A stretch of DNA of 14,127 bases from an uncultured Eubacterium sp. (lineage in GTDB: Bacteria > Bacillota > Clostridia > Lachnospirales > Lachnospiraceae). Shown piece after piece: positions 7,551-12,960 of this stretch. How positions within the stretch are numbered: the first letter of the stretch is position 1; every line of letters starts with the position of its first letter. The DNA lies in NCBI GenBank assembly GCA_902475415.1, contig CABRZK010000028.1, positions 1 to 14,127 of the forward strand, read 5' to 3'. Both the position numbers and the translations under genes were made by a program. A model generated the notes under the pieces. It did not search any database. It had not been told where the DNA came from and was given only the letters and a program-made list of their open reading frames with translations.

Positions 7551-8946
7551 AAATCTGGAATTTCTGATTATCACCTATTTATTTTTGGCGATATTTATCG
7601 GAATGATTGGTTATTTTGTTTATTTTCAGCTGGTCAAAAGTGAGAGCGTGATCAACAGTTCTTATAATTCCCGCCTGGATCTGTATGCAGAGCATGTGAT
7701 CCGGGGAGATATTACGACGGCAGATGGAACGGTTGTGGCCAGAACCACAGTGAATGACGATGGCAGTGAGACGAGAGACTACCCATATGGCAGGATGTTT
7801 GCCCATGTGGTCGGTTACATGAATAATGGAAAAGGTGGACTGGAATCCCAGTATAACTTCAACCTGCTTCGCTCCCACTCCTTTTTCCTGACCCAGATCA
7901 TCCATGATCTGCAGAACCAGAAAAACCAGGGAGATACGCTGGTGACGACACTGGACTATGATACGCAGGAGACGGCGTACAAAGCATTGGGAGACCGGGA
8001 CGGTGCTGTCGTTGTTATGGAGGCAAAGACCGGAAAGATACTTGCCATGGTATCCAAACCAGACTATGATCCGAATACGCTGGCAGGCCACTGGGATGAC
8101 ATTGTGTCCGATGAGAGCAGCAGTGTACTGTTAAACCGTGTCACTTCCGGATTATATCCCCCGGGATCGACATTCAAGATTTTTACGACACTGGAATACG
8201 TGCATGAGAATCCGAATTATCAGGACTACAGTTTCGAATGTCAGGGAGAACTGAAGGTGGACGGCAATGAGATCCATTGCTATCACAAGGCAGTGCACGG
8301 ACAGGAAAATCTGAAAGATTCCTTTGCCAATTCCTGTAATACTTCCTTTTCCAATATCGGACTGAGCCTGGATATTTCCAGTTTTCGGAATCTCTGCGAA
8401 AGCATGTTGTTTAACCAGAAATTGCCGGGACCGCTGGCCGGAAGCAAGAGCAGTTTTGCCCTGACACCGGATGCGGATAAAGGAAAGATCATGCAGACAT
8501 CCATTGGGCAGGGAGATACGCTGGTATCACCGTTACACATGGTATTTGTGGCCGGTGCCATCGCAAATAATGGGGTAGCCATGGAACCGTACGTGGTGGA
8601 TCATGTGGAAAATGATGGTGGTATTCATGTGAAAAACTACAAAGAAAAAGAATATGGACAGCTTTTGTCTGCTTCTGACGCAACATTATTGCAGGATTAT
8701 ATGCGTGGCGTTGTAGAAAATGGAACCGGAAAAGCACTGAATGGACAGAGTTATACCGCATACGGTAAGACCGGATCTGCAGAGTACAACAGTGCCGGGG
8801 ACAGCCATGGCTGGTTCGTGGGCTACGGTCACAAAGACGGTTATGAAGACATTGCCATTGCGGTAGTGGTAGAAGACGGCGGTTCCGGAAGTCAGTCAGC
8901 TGTTCCGGTGACCAAGCAGATTTTTGACATGTACTTCAATAAATAA
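7357..8946 (+). CDS. Class B penicillin-binding protein (peptidoglycan D,D-transpeptidase, PbpA/PBP2 type)
   Basis: The transpeptidase that cross-links peptidoglycan, probably acting with the adjacent SEDS glycosyltransferase. From the ATG at 7357 it is 529 residues: a basic cytoplasmic tail (1-64), one membrane anchor (about 67-92), a short pedestal domain, then the penicillin-binding domain with SxxK (STFK, Ser 271 acylated), SxN (SCN, 326-328) and KTG (471-473). It is shorter than typical 600-700-residue PBP2 and resembles the compact PbpA proteins paired with RodA in actinobacteria. The start is chosen because AAGGAG (7345-7350) lies 6 nt upstream; the ATG at 7339 precedes that site and the ATG at 7522 has no ribosome binding site. 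The first 194 nt overlap the FtsW-family gene in another frame. No clear terminator follows. Confidence 0.93.
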   Translation: MSRRIEDENKRRTTARKKTSTGRNSRSQRTNQVRQGIEVMNLDQAERAAANPRGSMKKTSKKSGRNLEFLIITYLFLAIFIGMIGYFVYFQLVKSESVINSSYNSRLDLYAEHVIRGDITTADGTVVARTTVNDDGSETRDYPYGRMFAHVVGYMNNGKGGLESQYNFNLLRSHSFFLTQIIHDLQNQKNQGDTLVTTLDYDTQETAYKALGDRDGAVVVMEAKTGKILAMVSKPDYDPNTLAGHWDDIVSDESSSVLLNRVTSGLYPPGSTFKIFTTLEYVHENPNYQDYSFECQGELKVDGNEIHCYHKAVHGQENLKDSFANSCNTSFSNIGLSLDISSFRNLCESMLFNQKLPGPLAGSKSSFALTPDADKGKIMQTSIGQGDTLVSPLHMVFVAGAIANNGVAMEPYVVDHVENDGGIHVKNYKEKEYGQLLSASDATLLQDYMRGVVENGTGKALNGQSYTAYGKTGSAEYNSAGDSHGWFVGYGHKDGYEDIAIAVVVEDGGSGSQSAVPVTKQIFDMYFNK

Positions 8947-8995
8947 AATACAGAAGAATTGCGGGTTAATTTGACAAATAAAAATCAGTGAAGTA

Positions 8996-9024
8996 TTGCA
9001 AGTTACCTTCAAAAGGCGTATACT
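8996..9024 (+). promoter_or_regulatory. Putative vegetative promoter for the Nudix gene
   Basis: TTGCAA at 8996-9001 and TATACT at 9019-9024 are separated by 17 nt, as expected for a housekeeping sigma-factor promoter. Transcription would start near 9031, about 31 nt before the ATG at 9062. A second possible pair, TTGACA (8971-8976) and TATTGC (8994-8999), also has 17-nt spacing but a poorer -10. The elements were read by eye. Confidence 0.5.
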
Positions 9025-9061
9025 TAAAAGCAGATTTGAGACTGCATCGGGAGGGCTTGCA

Positions 9062-9514
9062 ATGATAGAAGCAACCAGTTGTGGCGGTGTGGTTATATTC
9101 CGTGGAAAGATTCTGTTGTTGTATAAGAATTATCGTAACAAGTATGAAGGCTGGGTTTTGCCAAAAGGAACGGTAGAAGCTGGTGAGGAGTATAAGGATA
9201 CTGCTGCAAGAGAAGTCAGAGAGGAGACTGGCGTAGATGCCTCCATCATAAAATATGTGGGAAAGAGCCAGTATACATTTACAGTTCCTGAGGATACTGT
9301 AGAAAAACAGGTACATTGGTACCTGATGATGGCGGACAGTTATTATAGTAAACCGCAACGAGAAGAATATTTCGTGGATTCCGGATATTATAAATATCAT
9401 GAAGCCTACCATCTGCTGAAATTTGCAAATGAGAAACAGATTCTGGAAAAAGCCTATAATGAATATCTTGATCTGAAACGGAGCAATCTGTGGGGAACCA
9501 GAAAGTATTTCTAA
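9062..9514 (+). CDS. Nudix hydrolase
   Basis: A 150-residue single-domain Nudix protein that hydrolyses a nucleoside diphosphate linked to another moiety; the substrate cannot be assigned. The Nudix box is complete: G-x5-E-x7-REVREETGV, beginning at the Gly of PKGTVEAGEE (about residues 36-58) and containing the metal-binding REVREE glutamates. The C-terminus is rich in Tyr and Lys and ends GTRKYF. The ATG at 9062 is preferred because GGGAGGG (9049-9055) lies 6 nt upstream. A TTG at 8996 in the same frame would add 22 residues, but it falls inside the likely promoter. The gene seems to form its own transcription unit, with a hairpin about 110 nt downstream. Confidence 0.9.
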   Translation: MIEATSCGGVVIFRGKILLLYKNYRNKYEGWVLPKGTVEAGEEYKDTAAREVREETGVDASIIKYVGKSQYTFTVPEDTVEKQVHWYLMMADSYYSKPQREEYFVDSGYYKYHEAYHLLKFANEKQILEKAYNEYLDLKRSNLWGTRKYF

Positions 9515-9626
9515 TACTTATGTAACGATCGCTGTGCGAATGAAATGGAAATATTTGACTGACTTCCTTTACACAGAGGAGGCACCGGCAGACCGGAGAA
9601 CAACAGGCAGGAACAGAATCCGGAGT

Positions 9627-9676
9627 AAACAGAATTAGTAAAACGATCGTGTCAGATGGTTTTATTAATTCTGTTT
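9627..9676 (+). terminator. Long AT-rich hairpin, possible terminator, in the 270-bp spacer after the Nudix gene
   Basis: AAACAGAATTAGTAAAAC (9627-9644) pairs with GTTTTATTAATTCTGTTT (9659-9676): 18 bp with a single G-U pair, closing a 14-nt loop. A-rich sequence flanks the left arm and the right arm ends in TTT. The stem is AT-rich and no long U-run follows, so it is not a textbook terminator; because it is nearly symmetrical it could act on either strand. The rest of the 9515-9786 spacer shows no convincing gene. It holds a small AGGAT/ATCCT hairpin near 9725-9739 and two copies of ATATATGCAA. Confidence 0.45.
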
Positions 9677-9786
9677 GTATATATGCAATCATTTACGGTT
9701 ATCTGTGAGATTATAGCGCTGTAAAGGATTCATGATCCTGCATATATGCAAAATATCAGTCAAAACTAAGATTGAGGGAACTTTAC

Positions 9787-10131
9787 ATGTATTGGTATAG
9801 ACATTTATATATGGATAAAAAATGTATGCATCATGTCAATCGGTTAAAATATAAGATCGAACATGGAGAAGTGCATAAGGGCGTTTATCTGATCCATCTG
9901 CCGGACCGAGACGGGGCAGTACTGGAACTGATACCAAGCATTTTGTTACAGCAGAGCCGTTATCCGCGGGAAATGTTACGGATTATCGGAATGGGAAGTA
10001 CCCGGGGGCAGGCTCTGGAACTGATTCGTCAGATTGTGGATGAAGTATATCAAAGTCAGGGAAATTTTGATATCGCCGGATATCTGAATGTCTCAGAAGA
10101 AACGGATTTCGGAAATGAGGTGGAGACATGA
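9787..10131 (+). CDS. Conserved-looking protein of unknown function, upstream of DUF2953 gene and gerW
   Basis: I do not recognise a named domain. The 114-residue product has a basic, aromatic N-terminus (MYWYRHLYMDKKC), no membrane segment or signal peptide, a central strand-rich part (GVYLIHLPDRDGAVLELIP) and a helical, acidic C-terminus. It has two cysteines or fewer and no evident catalytic motif. The ATG at 9787 has a GAGGGA ribosome binding site at 9774-9779; an in-frame TTG at 9772 overlaps that site and is not preferred. The stop overlaps the next start (ATGA at 10128), so it is translationally coupled to the DUF2953 gene and shares the unit that contains gerW. This suggests a sporulation-related role, by context only. 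Confidence 0.75.
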   Translation: MYWYRHLYMDKKCMHHVNRLKYKIEHGEVHKGVYLIHLPDRDGAVLELIPSILLQQSRYPREMLRIIGMGSTRGQALELIRQIVDEVYQSQGNFDIAGYLNVSEETDFGNEVET

Positions 10132-10538
10132 CAGTATTTCTACTGATTCTGAAAATCATTGGTATTGTACTCGGTGTTATCCTCGGAATACTGGCGGTAA
10201 TCCTGTTTGTCCCGATTTGTTACGAACTGGATGCAGATATCGATGCCATGGAATATAAAGCCCGAGTACACTGGCTGGGAAAGCTGGTCCGGTTCGAGTT
10301 CCGCTGGAAAGAAAAGGCGCATGCGGTATTGAAGATTCTCTGGATTGTGATTGATTTTGCGGATCCGGAGGCTGTGGCAGCCAGAAAGAGGAAAAAAGAA
10401 GAAAAAGCCCGGAAAAGGCAGATAAAAGCACAGAAAAAAGCAGAAAAAGAACGGGAAAAACAGGTTCGGAAAGGAGAAAAAGGGGACCGGAAAAAGAAAT
10501 CAGATCTGGAGATACGTGCACAGCAGAGAGCAGGGTGA
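10128..10538 (+). CDS. DUF2953 protein, N-terminal fragment (frameshifted)
   Basis: This is the N-terminal part of a DUF2953-type membrane protein; the family is uncharacterised. It has a hydrophobic anchor (residues about 3-31, from VFLLILKIIG to VPICY), then a predicted beta-rich segment (ELDADIDAMEYKARVHWLGKL), then a highly charged Lys/Glu/Arg linker. The frame ends at TGA 10536-10538 inside that linker. The conserved DUF2953 C-terminus is found in frame +1 (10516-11247), so a +1-type change of frame separates the two. The linker holds several 5-6 A runs (for example 10434-10439) and a GGG just before the stop (10533-10535), any of which could be the slip site. If GGG were GG, the reading would pass smoothly from RAQQRAG into EAKDESIDRN. 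Confidence 0.7.
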   Translation: MTVFLLILKIIGIVLGVILGILAVILFVPICYELDADIDAMEYKARVHWLGKLVRFEFRWKEKAHAVLKILWIVIDFADPEAVAARKRKKEEKARKRQIKAQKKAEKEREKQVRKGEKGDRKKKSDLEIRAQQRAG

Positions 10539-11247
10539 AGCCAAAGATGAGTCGATAGACCGAAATTCAGGTCAGACTGAATCTCATGCAGAACAGGCAA
10601 ACCGAGATTCAGAACCGAAGTGTTCAGAGGCGGTAAAAACAATGAGTGAATTTTCAACTGTGCCGGAGCAACAAACATGTAATAAAAAATTAACTTCAGG
10701 AGTTCAATCTTCTAGCACAGATGAAAATAAATATACGGCACAGGATCAAAAGTCAGAAACAATTGCCGGAAATGAAGAAACTTCGAAAGAAAAAGCTGAA
10801 AAGGATGAAACTACCGGAGAAAAGGCTTCTGTAAAAGAAAAATTCAATTCCATACGCGAAAAAACCGGTTCCATTACAGACAAGATCAAAACTGCCATTT
10901 CCGTCATCCAGTTTTTGCGGGAGCAGGAACTGATCGGAGCGGTATGGGGAAAATTACAGATCTTTTTACTGCATATCCGTCCACGGGTGTTACAGGGACA
11001 TTTGAAATTTGGATTATCCAATCCGGCTGATACTGGACAGATACTAGGCGGCATTGCCATGATTCCATTTCTGTATCAGACAGAACTACAGATTGAACCG
11101 GATTTTGAGGTGGACAGAAATTATATTCAGGGAAAGATTTACAGCCGTGGACACATGTGCTGCATTCATCTGGTGATTCTGATTATCCGTTTGATCCGAG
11201 ATAAGCGAATACGAGATGTCATTCATGCGTTTAGAGAGAAGAAATAA
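10516..11247 (+). CDS. DUF2953 protein, C-terminal fragment (frameshifted)
   Basis: This frame carries the conserved C-terminal part of DUF2953. After a long low-complexity, Glu/Ser/Thr/Lys-rich linker (about residues 1-105) come VKEKFNSIREK, LLHIRPRVLQGHLKFGLSNPADTGQILGG and a terminal segment with IEPDFEVDRNYIQGKIYSRG followed by a hydrophobic stretch (MCCIHLVILIIRLIR). The GTG at 10516 is only the first available start; its ribosome binding site is weak and too close, so the fragment probably belongs to the upstream N-terminal piece. The frame is open from 10426, which limits where the shift can lie (10426-10538). The gerW gene follows after 17 nt. Independent expression is uncertain. Confidence 0.7.
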   Translation: MHSREQGEAKDESIDRNSGQTESHAEQANRDSEPKCSEAVKTMSEFSTVPEQQTCNKKLTSGVQSSSTDENKYTAQDQKSETIAGNEETSKEKAEKDETTGEKASVKEKFNSIREKTGSITDKIKTAISVIQFLREQELIGAVWGKLQIFLLHIRPRVLQGHLKFGLSNPADTGQILGGIAMIPFLYQTELQIEPDFEVDRNYIQGKIYSRGHMCCIHLVILIIRLIRDKRIRDVIHAFREKK

Positions 11248-11264
11248 CAGGAGGTATTTGAAAA

Positions 11265-11711
11265 ATGGCAGAAAATAAAAATACATTTCAGACAACCGTA
11301 GAATCCCTGATGCAGGGGATGGATGGATTCGTATCTTCCAAGACAGTTGTGGGAGAGCCGATTCAGGTGGGCGAGACCATCATTCTTCCACTGGTGGATG
11401 TATCTTTCGGCATGGGTGCCGGTGCGTTCTGCGGGGAAAAGAAGAAAAACAGCGGTGGTGGTATCGGAGGTAAGATGTCTCCAAGTTCTGTACTGGTTAT
11501 TCAGAACGGAAGTACCCGCCTGGTCAGCGTCAAGAATCAGGATGGAATTTCCAAATTACTGGATATGATTCCGGACTTTGTAGATAAATTTATGAAGAAA
11601 ATGGATGAAAAAAAACATCCGGAAGAGGCTGAGACCAGAAAAGAGGCCAAAAAAGAAGCAGCAGAAGAGATGAAAGACATGCTTCATATGGAATCAGACA
11701 CAGAAAAATAA
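11265..11711 (+). CDS. gerW: GerW family sporulation protein (YtfJ-like)
   Basis: A 148-residue member of the GerW/YtfJ family, spore proteins linked in B. subtilis to germination. Family features visible are the N-terminal VESLMQGMDGF, VVGEPIQVGETIILPLVDVSFGMGAG, a Gly-rich segment (NSGGGIGGKMSPSSVLVI) and VSVKNQDG. The C-terminal 50 residues form a charged Lys/Glu helix. A strong AGGAGG ribosome binding site lies at 11250-11255. It is the last gene of the 9787-11711 module and is followed by a strong hairpin at 11789-11828. Confidence 0.92.
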   Translation: MAENKNTFQTTVESLMQGMDGFVSSKTVVGEPIQVGETIILPLVDVSFGMGAGAFCGEKKKNSGGGIGGKMSPSSVLVIQNGSTRLVSVKNQDGISKLLDMIPDFVDKFMKKMDEKKHPEEAETRKEAKKEAAEEMKDMLHMESDTEK

Positions 11712-11782
11712 AATCTGGGATATAGACCTGGATTGTGATCATACATGGTTTCATGTCTGATAAGAGTTGAGAAAATAAAATG

Positions 11783-11791
11783 TGTTATAAA
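11783..11791 (+). promoter_or_regulatory. Possible extended -10 promoter upstream of the small membrane protein
   Basis: TGTTATAAA (11783-11791) matches an extended -10 element (TGnTATAAT) with one mismatch, but no well-spaced -35 is visible. If used, transcription would begin near 11798, inside the left arm of the hairpin. This is a weak call made by eye. Confidence 0.25.
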
Positions 11792-11829
11792 ATCCCCTGC
11801 ACGGTCATATGCTAGTGCAGGGGATTTTT
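11789..11829 (+). terminator. Strong terminator-like hairpin after gerW that contains the next gene's ribosome binding site
   Basis: AAAATCCCCTGCAC (11789-11802) pairs perfectly with GTGCAGGGGATTTT (11815-11828) around a 12-nt loop, and a run of five T ends the element: a convincing intrinsic terminator for the gerW unit. The right arm also contains AGGGGA (11819-11824), correctly placed 5 nt before the ATG of the 50-aa ORF at 11830. When the stem forms, that site would be hidden. Confidence 0.8.
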
Positions 11830-11982
11830 ATGTGCAACAGACCAGGAAAACAACTGATTGGATTCATTTTGTTCTGGATCGGAATCGGGATGATCTTTAT
11901 GATCTTCATGCCCAATTCCTTTGTGGGACTTCTGATCGCCAGTGGCCTGATGCTGCTGGGGTATACGTTCTATTGTAAGTGA
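11830..11982 (+). CDS. Small two-helix membrane protein, 50 residues
   Basis: An unrecognised small protein. It begins MCNRPGKQ, followed by two hydrophobic segments (about residues 9-27 and 31-47) separated by a MPNS turn, and ends GYTFYCK. It is therefore probably a membrane hairpin with a cysteine near each end (Cys 2 and Cys 49). Glycines recur in the helices (GFILFWIGIG, ASGLMLLG). The start ATG has an AGGGGA ribosome binding site at the right distance, though that site lies in the 3' arm of a strong hairpin. Coding is supported by the hydrophobic pattern and the RBS spacing. A longer overlapping ORF (11745-11978) in another frame has none of these features. The gene lies convergent to rpmB. 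Confidence 0.65.
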   Translation: MCNRPGKQLIGFILFWIGIGMIFMIFMPNSFVGLLIASGLMLLGYTFYCK

Positions 11983-12012
11983 AAAAGTAGAGTGAATATT
12001 CTTCTTTATATG

Positions 12013-12040
12013 CAAAAACAGCTGGCAGATAACTGCCAGC
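12013..12040 (-). terminator. Intrinsic terminator of rpmB
   Basis: Read on the minus strand, GCTGGCAG (12040-12033) and CTGCCAGC (12028-12021) form an 8-bp GC-rich stem with a 4-nt ATAA/TTAT loop. TGTTTTTGC follows, giving the U-run of an intrinsic terminator about 17 nt after the rpmB stop. Confidence 0.85.
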
Positions 12041-12056
12041 CGTCTCAATGTTCTTC

Positions 12057-12242
12057 TTATGCTCTTTCAACTTTGTTGGATCTCAGACAAGAAGCACAAA
12101 CGTATAATGATTTTGGAGTACCATTAACATTACATTTCACTTTCTTGATGTTTGATTTCCACATTCTATTAGATCTTCTATGAGAATGACTCACATTGTT
12201 TCCGAAATGAGCGCCTTTTCCACAAACACTGCACTTTGCCAT
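12057..12242 (-). CDS. rpmB: 50S ribosomal protein L28
   Basis: A 61-residue L28 protein of the large ribosomal subunit. It begins MAKCSVCGKG and carries the family stretch FGNNVSHSHRRSNR. The CSVC and CASC pairs provide four cysteines, indicating the zinc-binding form. The start is the ATG at 12242-12240 (read on the minus strand), with AGGAGG 7-8 nt upstream; three more residues (MQI) are open in frame but would overlap that site. It has its own promoter (12301-12329) and terminator (12013-12040) and is divergent from the Asp23/fakA genes, as in B. subtilis. Confidence 0.97.
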   Translation of the reverse strand: MAKCSVCGKGAHFGNNVSHSHRRSNRMWKSNIKKVKCNVNGTPKSLYVCASCLRSNKVERA

Positions 12243-12300
12243 GATTTGCACCTCCTTGCGTTTACTAAGTTCGTATGTTCTGCGAACTCACAACAAATGT

Positions 12301-12329
12301 ATTCTATCAGATGAATCCCAATAATGCAA
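12301..12329 (-). promoter_or_regulatory. Promoter of rpmB
   Basis: On the minus strand, TTGCAT (12329-12324) and TAGAAT (12306-12301) are 17 nt apart, preceding rpmB by about 60 nt. Both hexamers are close to the housekeeping consensus, and the -10 is preceded by TGA. The 12243-12435 interval is otherwise AT-rich and contains no evident gene. Confidence 0.65.
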
Positions 12330-12382
12330 CAATTATTTTCAAAAAATTGAAAAAAATTCCGAAAACTTCATATATTTTTGAT

Positions 12383-12418
12383 TTGACTATTCCTTTTTTG
12401 TGAAAAAATGGGTATAAT
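12383..12418 (+). promoter_or_regulatory. Putative promoter for the Asp23/fakA unit
   Basis: A perfect TATAAT lies at 12413-12418. The nearest good -35, TTGACT (12383-12388), is 24 nt away, longer than the usual 17. The proper -35 may instead be a poor match near 12390-12395. Transcription would start near 12425, divergent from rpmB. Confidence 0.45.
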
Positions 12419-12435
12419 AAAGCATATATGAGTAC

Positions 12436-12585
12436 ATGGGCAAGCAGATATGGATTGACGGATTGGCCCGGGCAATGTATGATAGAACATTGCAGTCGTT
12501 CTGTGCGGCAGCAACGGGCGTAAGTGTATCCCATATGTATAAGTATAGAAGTAAATTGCCTGAAAATAAAAACGTGGAGGAGTAA
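12436..12585 (+). CDS. Candidate small ORF (49 residues) upstream of the Asp23-family gene
   Basis: An unrecognised 49-residue ORF beginning MGKQIWIDGLARAMYDRT and ending PENKNVEE, with a central mixed polar segment (CAAATGVSVSHMYKYRSK). It has no membrane segment. Its stop (TAA 12583-12585) overlaps the GGAGGAG ribosome binding site of the next gene, an arrangement common in operons. Against it, no ribosome binding site precedes its ATG, which lies only about 11 nt after the predicted transcription start, so it would be nearly leaderless. It may be a real small protein, or simply the untranslated leader of the Asp23-family gene. Confidence 0.4.
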   Translation: MGKQIWIDGLARAMYDRTLQSFCAAATGVSVSHMYKYRSKLPENKNVEE

Positions 12586-12587
12586 GT

Positions 12588-12947
12588 ATGAGAGGTCAGT
12601 TTGAGAATTCCCTTGGAACGGTTAGTATAGATTCGGAAGTAGTAGCAACCTATGCCGGTTCTGTGGCCGTAGAATGTTTTGGTATCGTAGGAATGGCAGC
12701 TGTCAATATGAAAGATGGTCTTGTAAAATTGTTAAAAAAGGATTATCTTCATCATGGTATCTCTGTAAAAATCGGAGAGGACAACCGGATCACATTAGAT
12801 TTTCATGTGATCGTATCATACGGTGTAAGTATTTCCACCGTATCAGATAATCTGATTTCCACTGTAAAATACAAAGTGGAAGAATTCACCGGAATGAAGA
12901 TCGAGAAGATCAATATCTTCGTAGAAGGTGTCAGAGTCATTGATTAA
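12588..12947 (+). CDS. Asp23/Gls24 family envelope stress response protein (YloU-like)
   Basis: A 119-residue protein of the Asp23/Gls24 (DUF322) family. Typical features are LGTVSIDSEVVATYAG near the start, then CFGIVGMA, a central DFHVIVSYGVSI and a C-terminal VNIFVEGVRV-like strand, here KINIFVEGVRVID. B. subtilis YloU is the positional equivalent: it lies between rpmB and the fatty-acid kinase gene, as here. The precise function is not established; family members are linked to cell-envelope homeostasis. GGAGGAG (12576-12582) lies 5 nt before the ATG. The next gene starts 13 nt after the stop. Confidence 0.92.
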   Translation: MRGQFENSLGTVSIDSEVVATYAGSVAVECFGIVGMAAVNMKDGLVKLLKKDYLHHGISVKIGEDNRITLDFHVIVSYGVSISTVSDNLISTVKYKVEEFTGMKIEKINIFVEGVRVID

Positions 12948-12960
12948 GGAGGAATTGAGT

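Noticed and set aside
9540..9638. Short plus-strand ORF (about 32 codons) after the Nudix gene
   Set aside because: It has no ribosome binding site and no recognisable sequence, and it ends inside the left arm of the AT-rich hairpin.
9740..9768. Possible sporulation-sigma promoter (GCATA, then ACTA after about 17-20 nt) before the 114-aa gene
   Set aside because: The -10 match is poor and the transcript would start within the ribosome binding site at 9774-9779.
11745..11978. 77-codon plus-strand ORF over the gerW-downstream hairpin
   Set aside because: It has no ribosome binding site, runs through the terminator hairpin and lacks any domain. The 50-aa ORF in another frame has the right RBS and a membrane-protein pattern.
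11711..12056. Possible spoVM-like peptide on the far side of rpmB, by analogy with B. subtilis
   Set aside because: The only small ORF there (11830-11982) is a two-helix hydrophobic protein without resemblance to the 26-residue amphipathic SpoVM.
12307..12534. 75-codon minus-strand ORF ending at the rpmB promoter
   Set aside because: Its hydrophobic end comes from AT-rich promoter DNA. It overlaps both divergent promoters and has no ribosome binding site.
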